Below the pieces are notes generated by a model that saw only the letters and a list, made by a program, of their open reading frames with translations, was not told where the DNA came from and did not search any database. A stretch of 64,000 nucleotides of DNA, taken from an uncultured Clostridia bacterium (GTDB lineage: Bacteria > Bacillota > Clostridia > Oscillospirales > Oscillospiraceae). Shown piece by piece: positions 43,339 to 51,376 of this stretch (its first letter is position 1; the number at the start of each line of letters is the position of its first letter). The translations under genes and the position numbers were made by a program. The stretch spans positions 1-64,000 of the forward strand of contig CAKNZJ010000249.1 in the NCBI GenBank assembly GCA_932222125.1, given 5' to 3'.

Positions 43339-43833
43339 TTAATCCATACCGTAAGTTCGGAAGGATTGTACCGGGGCTTCATAATTAGGGGAGATAATCA
43401 AAGCCACCAGGCTGCCATGGGAGAGGATCTGGGCGGCCTTTGCTGTGGGCACCTGCTCCGGGCTGTAATTTTCAAACATACCTACCCGGTGCTGTACATG
43501 CCGCTGAAGGGAGGCCATGGCCTCATCCACATCGTCCTGGTTGGCCAGGCGGATGACGGCGATTTCCTCGGCAGTACCGGCGGCAGCGTAGGCAAAGTAG
43601 TAACCATTTATCTTCCCATAGTCCAGGTCAGAGAGATAGGGAAACAACTCCTCCCCTCGCTCATCCTGGCTGGTGAGAATAGTCATTTCTGGCAGGTTTT
43701 CCGCCGCCTCTGTCACAGCCTTGCCAACTGTAATGGGGTCTGGGCTGGCGCTGGAAGTGGGAGGGGCACAGGAGCAGAGCAGGCAGAGGCTGAGTGCGAG
43801 GGCGCTAAAATAGGTTAGGCGTCGTGTGCTCAT
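43339..43833 (-). CDS. DUF4358 lipoprotein
   Basis: The 164-residue protein has a signal peptide ending in the lipobox LLCSC, then a Ser/Pro linker. The DUF4358 domain follows (NLPEMTILTSQDERGEELFPYL...GYYFAYAAAGTAEEIAVIRLANQDDVDEAMASLQRHVQHRV). The ATG at 43833 is five bases after GAGGTGA, a site formed across the stop of the upstream gene. A GTG at 43842 overlapping that stop is an alternative. It is the second gene of a two-gene unit with the transglutaminase-like protein; both are surface-located. Its function is unknown. Confidence 0.85.
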   Translation of the reverse strand: MSTRRLTYFSALALSLCLLCSCAPPTSSASPDPITVGKAVTEAAENLPEMTILTSQDERGEELFPYLSDLDYGKINGYYFAYAAAGTAEEIAVIRLANQDDVDEAMASLQRHVQHRVGMFENYSPEQVPTAKAAQILSHGSLVALIISPNYEAPVQSFRTYGMD

Positions 43834-43838
43834 ATCCG

Positions 43839-45029
43839 TCACCTCAAGTCTGTAGCGGATGACGTGGCGTTCTCTGTCACGGAAAGGTCTATGGGGAGAT
43901 CATCTTCCGGAGCGGTAAAATCGCCGTCCAGGACATCGCCAAAGGCATCCTCCACCGCCTGCTGAATGCGGGTCAGCTCCTCCTCAGAAAGCTGGTCTTC
44001 GCCATCTTCCTCAGTGGAGCAGTACAGGCTGACGCTCAGCAGGTATTTGCCCTCTACAGAGGTGATGCTGTGATCCATATACATATCCGTTCCATTGGCG
44101 GAGGCAAGCTGGGAGACAGCGCTGTCTATCTGGGACAGAGTGTGTTCTGCAGCAGCCAGCATGGCATCATCTGTGTCGGAGAGCAGAAAGTAGAGAGCGG
44201 CACTCTTCCCTTCGTTGGCAGCCTGACGGATGTTGGCGGGCAGATCATAGATGGTGTTGATCTGGGTGGCATTTTGATAGGCGTAGCAGTAGGTCAGGCC
44301 GGTAGCGGCGGGAAAGAAGCTGGTATCCCAGTCATGGCTGGCAGCACACATGCCGTCCGTCATGTTAAAATTGGCGTAGTTGCCCGACTCCACATCGGAG
44401 TAGATGTCGATGTGATACCAATCACCGTCTAGCTTAACTAGATTCCAGGAGTGGTAGGAGTTATGTACCACCTTGCACTCAATATCAAGCATCTGCATGA
44501 ATAGGCGGAAGGTGGTGGCAAAGCCGACACAGACCGCGCTTTTATAGCTCAACACACCATGGGGACTGCTGCTGTCCTCGCTTGTGGTGGGGATGGCTAC
44601 GGTGATACCTCCCTCATGGTGGAGGTTGGCGCACATCCAATCGTACACCGCCTTCTCTTTTTCGTAGTCAGTCATGTCATCGGTGATGATCTCGCGCAGC
44701 ACATTGGAGGCAAGTTCCAGGGTCTCCTGCTGTCTCTCATTCAAAGTGGAGTGATTGCCGGACTTGTAGGCGTCGGAGATGGGGAGGGTGGACAAAATTT
44801 TATATTCACCTGCCACCTTCACATCATCCTCCTGGGTCACGCGGTCGCTTGAGCTGCTTAAAATGACACTTAGCTGGGATGATATGTCATTCACCTGGCT
44901 GCTCTGCCGTGAGATGGACAACAGGGCTACAGCGCTGAGGGCGCAGCTGGCCGTCATGCCCAGGGCCAGAATAACCGTCAAAATGATCAGGGGAGCTTGA
45001 GTTTTCCTTTTTTCAGTGCTTTGTTCCAT
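43839..45029 (-). CDS. Membrane-anchored transglutaminase-like protein
   Basis: The 396-residue protein has an N-terminal anchor (LIILTVILALGMTASCALSAVALL), a coiled-coil-like Ser/Gln stretch (about 42-66), then a transglutaminase-like domain. The presumed catalytic triad is C167 (SAVCVGFATTF), H193 (YHSWNLV) and D208 (YHIDIYSD). The C-terminal part is acidic and without motif. Such exported domains usually act as peptidases or in wall-related protein processing; the target is unknown. It is transcribed with the DUF4358 lipoprotein from a promoter at 45135-45164. Confidence 0.88.
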   Translation of the reverse strand: MEQSTEKRKTQAPLIILTVILALGMTASCALSAVALLSISRQSSQVNDISSQLSVILSSSSDRVTQEDDVKVAGEYKILSTLPISDAYKSGNHSTLNERQQETLELASNVLREIITDDMTDYEKEKAVYDWMCANLHHEGGITVAIPTTSEDSSSPHGVLSYKSAVCVGFATTFRLFMQMLDIECKVVHNSYHSWNLVKLDGDWYHIDIYSDVESGNYANFNMTDGMCAASHDWDTSFFPAATGLTYCYAYQNATQINTIYDLPANIRQAANEGKSAALYFLLSDTDDAMLAAAEHTLSQIDSAVSQLASANGTDMYMDHSITSVEGKYLLSVSLYCSTEEDGEDQLSEEELTRIQQAVEDAFGDVLDGDFTAPEDDLPIDLSVTENATSSATDLR

Positions 45030-45134
45030 AGGGGATTCCTCCTTCTTACTTGGGGCAATGGTGCGTCAATCTGTAATATAGCTAGTTAGGGCTGGTGCAG
45101 GCGCTAAGAAAAGTTTATGGCGGGAAATTAAATT

Positions 45135-45164
45135 AGTATAACATAGAATAAAGAGACAAGTCAA
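45135..45164 (-). promoter_or_regulatory. Promoter of the transglutaminase-DUF4358 unit
   Basis: TTGACT (45159-45164) and TATACT (45135-45140) on the minus strand with 18-base spacing, in the AT-rich left half of the 45030-45373 gap. Confidence 0.6.
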
Positions 45165-45293
45165 AAATAAAATGTAAACGATATAATGGGAAAAGAATGG
45201 AAGATAAACCGGGGGGTTCTATAGATTTTTGCAGATAAAAATAAAATAATTTGTGAAATATTACAAAAAGGGATAGTAAAGCGGGAGACGCTA

Positions 45294-45302
45294 TGCTATA
45301 AT
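45294..45302 (+). promoter_or_regulatory. Extended -10 promoter of hpf
   Basis: TGCTATAAT, a perfect extended -10, lies 72 bases before hpf. The -35 region is poor, as is common with extended -10 promoters. The rest of this gap is AT-rich without further structure. Confidence 0.5.
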
Positions 45303-45373
45303 AAAACTGTCTTAAGAAGGAGGCTTGGGATTTTCACCTGATGCCACCAGAAGAGCAGTGAGGAGCTGAGCAA

Positions 45374-45913
45374 ATGAAATTCACATTTACAGAAAAGAAG
45401 GTCAACCTATCCAGGAAGGTCCATGACTATGTGGAGAAAAAGGTGGGAAAGTTAGACCGCTACTTCAAGAGTGAGGCAGAGGCCAATGTGGTCTTTAGCG
45501 TGGAGAAGGACCGGAATAAGGTGGAGCTGACCATCCGCTCTGGTGGAACCATCCTCCGGGTATCGGAGAGCACCTCCGATATGTTTGCCTCAGTGGATGG
45601 AGCAGTGGCCGCTATGGAGCGGCAACTGCGCAAGCACAAGACCCGACTGGAAAAGCGGCTGCGCGCTACAGCCTTTGAGCCGACGGTGGAAGAGGAACGG
45701 TTTACCTATGTACCTGATGGGGAGGAGGAGGAGTTCCAAGTGGCGCGGACGAAGCGCTTTCCTCTGAAGCCCATGACGGTGGAGGAGGCCATTTTACAGC
45801 TCAATCTGTTGAATCACACCTTCTTTGCCTTCAAAAACGAGGACGATGGAGCCTTTGCTGTGGTATACCGCCGTAATCAAGGGGGCTATGGCCTCATTCA
45901 GGACGAGAACTGA
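45374..45913 (+). CDS. hpf: Ribosome hibernation promoting factor, long form
   Basis: It dimerises 70S ribosomes into inactive 100S particles in stationary phase. The 179-residue length marks the long HPF type. The N-terminal S30AE domain is MKFTFTEKKVNLSRKVHDYVEKKVGKLDRYF, and the C-terminal dimerisation domain is FPLKPMTVEEAILQLNLLNHTFFAFKNEDDGAFAVVYRRNQGGYGLI. The linker is basic. The ATG has GAGGAGC upstream. It is monocistronic, closed by a strong hairpin. Confidence 0.95.
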   Translation: MKFTFTEKKVNLSRKVHDYVEKKVGKLDRYFKSEAEANVVFSVEKDRNKVELTIRSGGTILRVSESTSDMFASVDGAVAAMERQLRKHKTRLEKRLRATAFEPTVEEERFTYVPDGEEEEFQVARTKRFPLKPMTVEEAILQLNLLNHTFFAFKNEDDGAFAVVYRRNQGGYGLIQDEN

Positions 45914-45945
45914 TTTGACTGGGCGCTGTCTGTGCAAATCGCAAT

Positions 45946-45983
45946 AAGGCCCGCCCCGCCGGTATACCGGCGGGACGGGCCTT
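45946..45983 (+). terminator. Intrinsic terminator of hpf
   Basis: AAGGCCCGCCCCGCCGG pairs with CCGGCGGGACGGGCCTT around TATA, followed by T. It may also catch transcripts of the decayed minus-strand locus. Confidence 0.88.
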
Positions 45984-46003
45984 TGTCTGTCAGATGGGAG
46001 CTG

Positions 46004-46476
46004 TTATTTCGCAGAAACGCGGTACAGAATGCTGCCAAACGGATGAGCGTGTCGGAGTTGCCGGTGGCATAGAGATAGATGGGGCGGACAGTTGGAGGTG
46101 GGATCAATGAGCAGGTATACTGCTGTGATCACAGCGGTCAGTATACTGACGATAATGATCCACAAGGCAGGGGGGGCGGTAGTGGAGCACATGTTTGATG
46201 CGCAGCCTGACGTATCCCTCGCCGAAGGTTAGGGGATAGGGAGACAGGGTTTTCCAGGGGGATGGGCAGAAGCAATTGGGCAAAGAGCACTAGCAATAGC
46301 AGACAGATCACCTGGCGAGGTGCTAGCTTTCGCAGGACCAGGCGAAGCGCTGAGATGACCAGAGTGACATAAGAGGCGGTGACGCTGATCTGCCACAGGG
46401 AGAGGAAAGAGGGCCCGTTGACCCGGACAAGACAGGAAAAGCGGTATTCGCCCCCGGCAAGTTTAGGATAGCTCAT
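46004..46476 (-). pseudogene. Decayed blaI-blaR1 (M56 sensor) locus
   Basis: Reading leftward from the ATG at 46476, the first 21 or so codons (MSYPKLAGGEYRFSCLVR) resemble the start of a BlaI/MecI repressor. The frame then passes to FLSLWQISVTASYVTLVISALRL, the first helix of a BlaR1/MecR1 M56 protein, and LPIPLENPVSLSP. The peptidase core is absent. In the next frame comes FGEGYVRLRIKHVLHYR, the end of the M56 domain. After a run of seven C residues the frame moves again to PALWIIIVSILTAVITAVYLLIDP, the following membrane helix. The region therefore shows two internal deletions and one frameshift. The product cannot be a working sensor or repressor. Confidence 0.8.
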
Positions 46477-46495
46477 ATGGAACGATCTCCTTTTA

Positions 46496-46554
46496 GTCTA
46501 TTGAAATAGACCTTTTGCAATGGGGGTCTATCATAATAGACCTAACTTTGTCAA
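46496..46554 (-). promoter_or_regulatory. Promoter with two BlaI-type operator palindromes
   Basis: Two copies of GTCTAT-N4-ATAGAC lie at 46496-46511 and 46526-46541, centres 30 bases apart, about three helical turns. A perfect TTGACA (46549-46554, minus strand) sits just upstream; with 16-base spacing the -10 (GATAGA) falls inside the right palindrome. This is the arrangement expected of a self-repressed blaI-blaR1 promoter. It is intact although the genes behind it are ruined. Confidence 0.7.
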
Positions 46555-46586
46555 CTATCTTTTTACGCCGGATGAAATGCTTGGGG

Positions 46587-46638
46587 AGTCGGAAGAAATA
46601 TACCTTGGAAGAAAACCTCTGGTATTTCTTGTCCGACT
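46587..46638 (+). repeat. Long imperfect inverted repeat upstream of uppP
   Basis: AGTCGGAAGAAATATACC (46587-46604) is nearly complementary to GGTATTTCTTGTCCGACT (46621-46638) with small bulges and a 16-base loop. It lies between the decayed bla promoter and uppP. It may be a leader hairpin of uppP or the relic of a small mobile element. Confidence 0.6.
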
Positions 46639-46716
46639 ATGGTAATATAGTAAACTAGACTAGGCTGCCCATGCTGGATGGAGGGCGGCAATTCAATCTA
46701 TCATGAGGTGAGAGCA

Positions 46717-47553
46717 TTGACCTATCTGATCACGATCATTTTGGGTATGGTGCAAGGAGTGGCTGAGTTTCTGCCCATATCCAGCTCAGGGCATCTGTCC
46801 TTACTGCAATACTTTTTTGGCATGGAGGAGCCGGACAATCTCTACACCATTCTGCTACACTTTGCCACACTGATCGCTGTGTTCGTGGTGTATCGCAAGG
46901 ATATCCTGGAAATGATTCAGGAGTTTTTTAAATTCATAGGAACCCTATTCTCTGGCCGTGGCGGTCGAGAAAAGGAGCCGCCGGAAGCGAGGCGGATGGT
47001 GCTGCTGCTGATTGTGGCTACCCTTCCCCTGTTTTTGGTGCTGCCAATAGAAAGTATGGTAGAGGGGCTTGGGAGCAGCCCCGTGTTTGTGTCCATTGCC
47101 CTAATCGCAACCGGGTTTATCCTGTTTGGCGCGGATCGCCGGGGGGGAGGTTCAAAGGGGGCCCGCTCCATGACGGTGGTGGACGCTGTGCTAGTGGGAC
47201 TGGCCCAGGGGATAGCCACCATTCCCGGTCTGTCCCGGTCGGGCACTACCATTTCAGCCGGCATGGCGCTGGGCCTGGAGCGGAAGCTGGCCGTGCGTTT
47301 TTCCTTCCTGCTGTCCCTGCCCGCGGTGCTGGGAGCCACCCTGCTGAAGGTGGTCAAGGCCATTGGCGGCACTGGAATTGACCCGGAATTGCTGCCAAAA
47401 TACCTGGTGGGCATGGTGGTGGCCGGCGTGGTGGGCTATTTTTCCATCCAGCTGGTGAAACTGCTGGCGGAGAAGGGTAAGTTTGGCAATTTTGCCTACT
47501 ACTGTTGGATTGTTGGCGCCATTGCCCTGGTGTCCAGCTTTGTCAGGGGCTGA
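46717..47553 (+). CDS. uppP: Undecaprenyl-diphosphatase (BacA/UppP)
   Basis: This integral membrane enzyme recycles undecaprenyl diphosphate to the monophosphate carrier for wall synthesis; extra activity gives bacitracin resistance. The 278-residue protein has the two catalytic regions VAEFLPISSSGHL (near 15-27) and IPGLSRSGTTISAGMALGL (near 168). It also has about eight helices. The TTG at 46717 is five bases after GAGGTGAG and gives the family-type start MTYLITIILGMVQG. An in-frame ATG at 46678 lacks a site. Confidence 0.94.
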   Translation: MTYLITIILGMVQGVAEFLPISSSGHLSLLQYFFGMEEPDNLYTILLHFATLIAVFVVYRKDILEMIQEFFKFIGTLFSGRGGREKEPPEARRMVLLLIVATLPLFLVLPIESMVEGLGSSPVFVSIALIATGFILFGADRRGGGSKGARSMTVVDAVLVGLAQGIATIPGLSRSGTTISAGMALGLERKLAVRFSFLLSLPAVLGATLLKVVKAIGGTGIDPELLPKYLVGMVVAGVVGYFSIQLVKLLAEKGKFGNFAYYCWIVGAIALVSSFVRG

Positions 47554-47597
47554 ACGGCTGTGTCTGTTCACTTTACATGTGGAAATGGAGAAGGATT

Positions 47598-50189
47598 ATG
47601 GCCTCTTCACAACGGAAAAGTGGGTCCTCCGCCGGGCGGGGGAAACCGCTTGAAAAAAAACAGATTACCAACTCTAAGGGGCGCTCTTGCTCCCGCAAGC
47701 CGGCGGCGCCAGGGAAAAAGCCGATCCGTCGGGAGGTGGGGGCGGTGGTCTGTCTGCTGTTGGCCTTGTTTGGAGGGATCGGCTACTTTAAGACGGACGA
47801 AGGGGCGTTTATCGCCCTGTTCTGTAACCTGCTGAAGGGGTTGTGGGGCTACGGATTTTACATTACCCCGCCCATCCTGTTGCTGGCAGCGTGGATTCTG
47901 GCCTTCCACGGTGGAAGGCCAGTCCGGCTGCGGGTGGGGGGGGCCTTTGTTTTGCCCATGCTAGTGGGGACAATCCTTCATTTGCTGCTGTTCCGTGAGG
48001 AGTACCAGGGGGGAGCGGCCATGTTCAGCCAACTCTGGCAGGGCGGCTTGGCCCTCTCCAGCGGAGGGGTAATCAGCGGATTGCTGGCCGGTGGCTTACA
48101 GGCCGCTTTCAGCCTGGTGGGAGCTATGGCGGTGCTTCTGCTAGCGGGGATAGCTGCCCTCCTGTGCGCCTTTCGGATCACTCCGGCGGATATTCTGGGC
48201 TTTGTTAGGGAGCGGCGGGAGAAGCGGGTGGAGTATGATCTGGAGGAGTATGAACAGCCTGTCAAGCGTTCCAGACAGAGAGAAGCGGATGGGGAGAAGC
48301 CGGCGGTCAAGAGCCGTAAGCCAGATATTGACATACCGGTGGATGATGGACCTCCGCCGCAAAAGCATCCTGATAAGCCGATAGTCAGATCGGGGAAAAA
48401 ACGTCTGTTTGACCAGGTGGCGAGGGTAGTAAGTCCCGACAAAGTGCTTACCGGCAGGCGGGCTTACGATGTGGAGAATGAGGAGATGCCCCCGGCGGCG
48501 CAGTCTGATTTGGAGTGGGAGTCGGAGCGTGCTCCACTCTCCCAAGCGGATCAGCCAATATCCCCTCCCGTCATTCGGGAGCCGGCGGTCACCCAGGAGG
48601 AGGTCCGGCAAGCCCAGGAGGAGATAGCCCGTGAAATCGAGGTGGGGACGGATCAGAACACTGCCTACCGATATCCTCCCATCTCCTTGCTCAACCAGGG
48701 CGGCAGTGGGGGAAATTCGGCTGATGGAGAGCTTCAAGCCAATCAGCAGCGTCTCCAGGAGGCACTGCGATCCTTTGGGGTGGACGCGCACATTGTCAAT
48801 GTCACCCGGGGGCCCTCCGTCACTCGGTACGAGCTTGAGCTGGAGCAAGGGGTCAAGCTGAACAAACTCACCAATTTGTCAGATGACATTGCCTTGGCGC
48901 TGGGGGCTGCCGCCGTTCGGGTGGCCCCCATTCCAGATAGGATTTCCACTGTGGGGATTGAGGTGCCAAACCGCCAGGTTAGTCCGGTGGTCATTCGAGA
49001 GCTCATTGGATCCAGAACGTTTATCAACAGCCAGTCCAAGGTATCCTTTGCCGTTGGCAAGGACATTGCGGGCAACTGCATCGTAGGGGATATCGCCAAG
49101 CTGCCCCACATGCTCATCGCTGGCACGACGGGGTCGGGCAAATCGGTGTGTACCAATGGCCTCATTGTCTCCCTGCTGTACAAGGCTACCCCGGAGGAGG
49201 TGCGCCTGATCATGGTGGACCCCAAAATGGTGGAACTAGGGGTATACAACGGCATCCCTCACCTGCTCATTCCGGTGGTCACAGATCCGAAAAAAGCGGC
49301 AGGCGCCCTGCAATGGGCGGTAAATGAGATGATGAAGCGCTACCGCATGTTTTCTGAAGTGGGGGCCAAGGACCTAGTCTCCTATAACAACCACGCCCGT
49401 AAGGAGGGGCGGGATACCATGCCACAGATCGTGGTGGTGATCGACGAGTTGGCCGATCTGATGCTGGTGGCGGCCAAGGAGGTGGAGGAGTCCATCTGCC
49501 GGGTTGCCCAGATGGGCCGGGCATCGGGGATGCACCTGATCATTGCCACTCAGCGTCCATCCTCCGATGTGATTACGGGTTTGATGAAGGCCAATATCCC
49601 AAGCCGTATCGCATTTGCGGTTGATTCAGCGATCAACTCACGGATTATCCTGGATACCTCTGGGGCGGAAAAATTGGTGGGCAAGGGGGACATGCTCTAC
49701 GCCCCCCTGGGTAAGGGTAAGCTGCGGGTGCAGGGCTGCTTCATCTCGGAGGAGGAAGTGGCCAATGTAGTGGAGTTTATCAAGGAGAGTACCACTGCCC
49801 AATATGATGAAACGGTGATGCATGAGATCGAAAAAAATGCTGAAGAGAAGGAAAAGGGGGGGCATAGTGTTGGCGCTGGTGACTGCGCAGGGGGAGAGGA
49901 CTATGACCAACTGCTCCCCGCCGCCATTGACGTGGTGCTGGAGATGGGACAGGCCTCGGTGTCCATGCTGCAGCGCCGGTTGAAGTTGGGCTATGGACGG
50001 GCTGCCCGTCTGGTAGACCAGATGGAGGAGAGGGGCGTGGTGGGACCTTTCGAGGGGTCCAAGCCCCGGCAGTTGCTGATTACCAAGGAGCAGTGGCAGG
50101 AGATGCAGTATAAGCGGGATATGGTGGCAGTGGTACCTGAGGAGCCGCCTTTTGAGGAGGATGCGGCGTCCCAGTCCGATGACTCTTGA
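47598..50189 (+). CDS. DNA translocase FtsK/SpoIIIE
   Basis: It pumps chromosomal DNA through the division or sporulation septum. The 863-residue protein has a basic N-terminal tail and four to five membrane helices (about 45-190). An acidic and Pro-rich linker follows. The motor has Walker A GTTGSGKSV (near 507) and Walker B QIVVVIDELADLM. The C-terminal winged-helix gamma domain (VVLEMGQASVSMLQRRLKLGYGRAARLVDQMEERGVVGP) reads DNA polarity. The ATG at 47598 follows GGAGAAGG. An eight-G tract at 47936-47943 lies in the membrane part. Whether it acts as FtsK or SpoIIIE cannot be told. Confidence 0.94.
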   Translation: MASSQRKSGSSAGRGKPLEKKQITNSKGRSCSRKPAAPGKKPIRREVGAVVCLLLALFGGIGYFKTDEGAFIALFCNLLKGLWGYGFYITPPILLLAAWILAFHGGRPVRLRVGGAFVLPMLVGTILHLLLFREEYQGGAAMFSQLWQGGLALSSGGVISGLLAGGLQAAFSLVGAMAVLLLAGIAALLCAFRITPADILGFVRERREKRVEYDLEEYEQPVKRSRQREADGEKPAVKSRKPDIDIPVDDGPPPQKHPDKPIVRSGKKRLFDQVARVVSPDKVLTGRRAYDVENEEMPPAAQSDLEWESERAPLSQADQPISPPVIREPAVTQEEVRQAQEEIAREIEVGTDQNTAYRYPPISLLNQGGSGGNSADGELQANQQRLQEALRSFGVDAHIVNVTRGPSVTRYELELEQGVKLNKLTNLSDDIALALGAAAVRVAPIPDRISTVGIEVPNRQVSPVVIRELIGSRTFINSQSKVSFAVGKDIAGNCIVGDIAKLPHMLIAGTTGSGKSVCTNGLIVSLLYKATPEEVRLIMVDPKMVELGVYNGIPHLLIPVVTDPKKAAGALQWAVNEMMKRYRMFSEVGAKDLVSYNNHARKEGRDTMPQIVVVIDELADLMLVAAKEVEESICRVAQMGRASGMHLIIATQRPSSDVITGLMKANIPSRIAFAVDSAINSRIILDTSGAEKLVGKGDMLYAPLGKGKLRVQGCFISEEEVANVVEFIKESTTAQYDETVMHEIEKNAEEKEKGGHSVGAGDCAGGEDYDQLLPAAIDVVLEMGQASVSMLQRRLKLGYGRAARLVDQMEERGVVGPFEGSKPRQLLITKEQWQEMQYKRDMVAVVPEEPPFEEDAASQSDDS

Positions 50190-50202
50190 GAGACTGCGAT
50201 GG

Positions 50203-50239
50203 AACAAAGGCCGTGGAGCCAAGCTCCACGGCCTTTGTT
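50203..50239. terminator. Bidirectional terminator
   Basis: AACAAAGGCCGTGGAGC pairs perfectly with GCTCCACGGCCTTTGTT around CAA, between ftsK and the convergent secreted-protein gene. Confidence 0.92.
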
Positions 50240-50245
50240 GATGGC

Positions 50246-51196
50246 TTACCAGAACCAGCCGCCGGAGGTCCGGTTATCCACCACATCCAGCATGGCGGAG
50301 AGCATCCTGGCAGCCTCCGACCGGGTGAGGGGTTGGGACAACTCCGCTCCGTGGGATAGGACGGACACCGTTTTCATGTTAGCGGCGGCCTGAGCTGCCC
50401 AGGCGGGAGCGGGACTCTCGGTGGGATCGGAGCTCACATCTCCGATGGCCAGCAGCCGATCAATGATCACAGTCGCCTCGGCACAGGTAATGGCCTCGTC
50501 CGGGTGGAATACTACTTGACCCAAGTCATTGTAGCAGCCCCGGACAGCGCCCTGTACCAGGGCTGCGGTCACATAGCCTTTGGCCCAGGTGGAGATGTTT
50601 TTATCGTCATAGAAACCGGTGAGTGTAACGTTGTCCATTGGGGTCTCCGCCGCAATGGTCATAGCCAGGGTGAGAAATTCCTCCCGGGTGAAGGTGTCCT
50701 CTGGGTCAAAGCAGTACAGGTTTCCCACTTGGCGGCCAACGTAGATACCATCTTCCGCCAGATGAAGAGCGGCGTAGTGAGCGGGGTTGCCTGAGAGGTC
50801 GGAATAGGTCACCTTAGTGGACTGCTTTTCGATGGTGACCTTTACCGTAGCGGGTTGTGAGGTATTGCCCATACTGTCAGTAGCCACGTAGGTGAAGGAA
50901 TCCTTTCCCTTTTTTCCCTCATAAGGGGTGTACCAGAAGGCGGCAGGATCGTTTTCGTCCACCGTCACTTGGCCGCGGGCAGGGCTGTCCACCACTTGGA
51001 AGGTGACCAGATCCCCCTCTGGATCCACGGCGGCAAACCGGCTGGAGATGGCCACCCCTTTGTAGGTGGTGAGGGTGAGGTTTTCCGCGATTGGCGCGGC
51101 ATTTTCCACCTCGGCAGTGGTGAGGGTGAGGGCGGCTACGGGGAGGGTCAGTGCCCCTGCAAGGCAGAGGGTGAGAATGATGATACGGGGTTTCAC
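50246..51196 (-). CDS. Secreted Ig-like and SLH-type surface protein
   Basis: The 316-residue protein has a signal peptide (IIILTLCLAGALTLPVAA). One cadherin/Ig-like domain covers about 30-125 (AAVDPEGDLVTFQVVDSPARGQVTVDENDPAAFWYTP...DSFTYVATDSMGNTS), the VCBS/Big-type tandem pattern with Asp-rich calcium sites. SLH-like repeats follow (YSDLSGNPAHYAALHLAEDGIYVG..., ISTWAKGYVTAALVQGAVRG..., AWAAQAAANMKTVSVL). It should be displayed on the wall. It is alone between two terminators. The binding target of the Ig-like part is unknown. Confidence 0.82.
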   Translation of the reverse strand: MKPRIIILTLCLAGALTLPVAALTLTTAEVENAAPIAENLTLTTYKGVAISSRFAAVDPEGDLVTFQVVDSPARGQVTVDENDPAAFWYTPYEGKKGKDSFTYVATDSMGNTSQPATVKVTIEKQSTKVTYSDLSGNPAHYAALHLAEDGIYVGRQVGNLYCFDPEDTFTREEFLTLAMTIAAETPMDNVTLTGFYDDKNISTWAKGYVTAALVQGAVRGCYNDLGQVVFHPDEAITCAEATVIIDRLLAIGDVSSDPTESPAPAWAAQAAANMKTVSVLSHGAELSQPLTRSEAARMLSAMLDVVDNRTSGGWFW

Positions 51197-51292
51197 AGGG
51201 AAATCCTCCTTTTATTTTTGGGAAGGGAATGGGGAATTGCGGCTAATCATTGACTGTCCCTTCCGCTGGATATATCTGTATCATTTCTCCAA

Positions 51293-51338
51293 AGCAAAAA
51301 AATATGCGGGTGTTTCCAAATCTGGAAACACCCGCAAT
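51293..51338 (-). terminator. Terminator of the SEDS gene
   Basis: On the minus strand TGCGGGTGTTTCCA pairs with TGGAAACACCCGCA around a four-base loop, followed by TATTTTTTTG. Confidence 0.92.
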
Positions 51339-51376
51339 CCTTTGATTTGAGGATTGGAGTGCGGTGTAGAGTAGCG

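Noticed and set aside
47936..47943. Eight-G tract in ftsK/spoIIIE considered as a phase-variation tract
   Set aside because: The gene is a core translocase in which frame loss would be harmful; GC-rich Gly codons explain the run.
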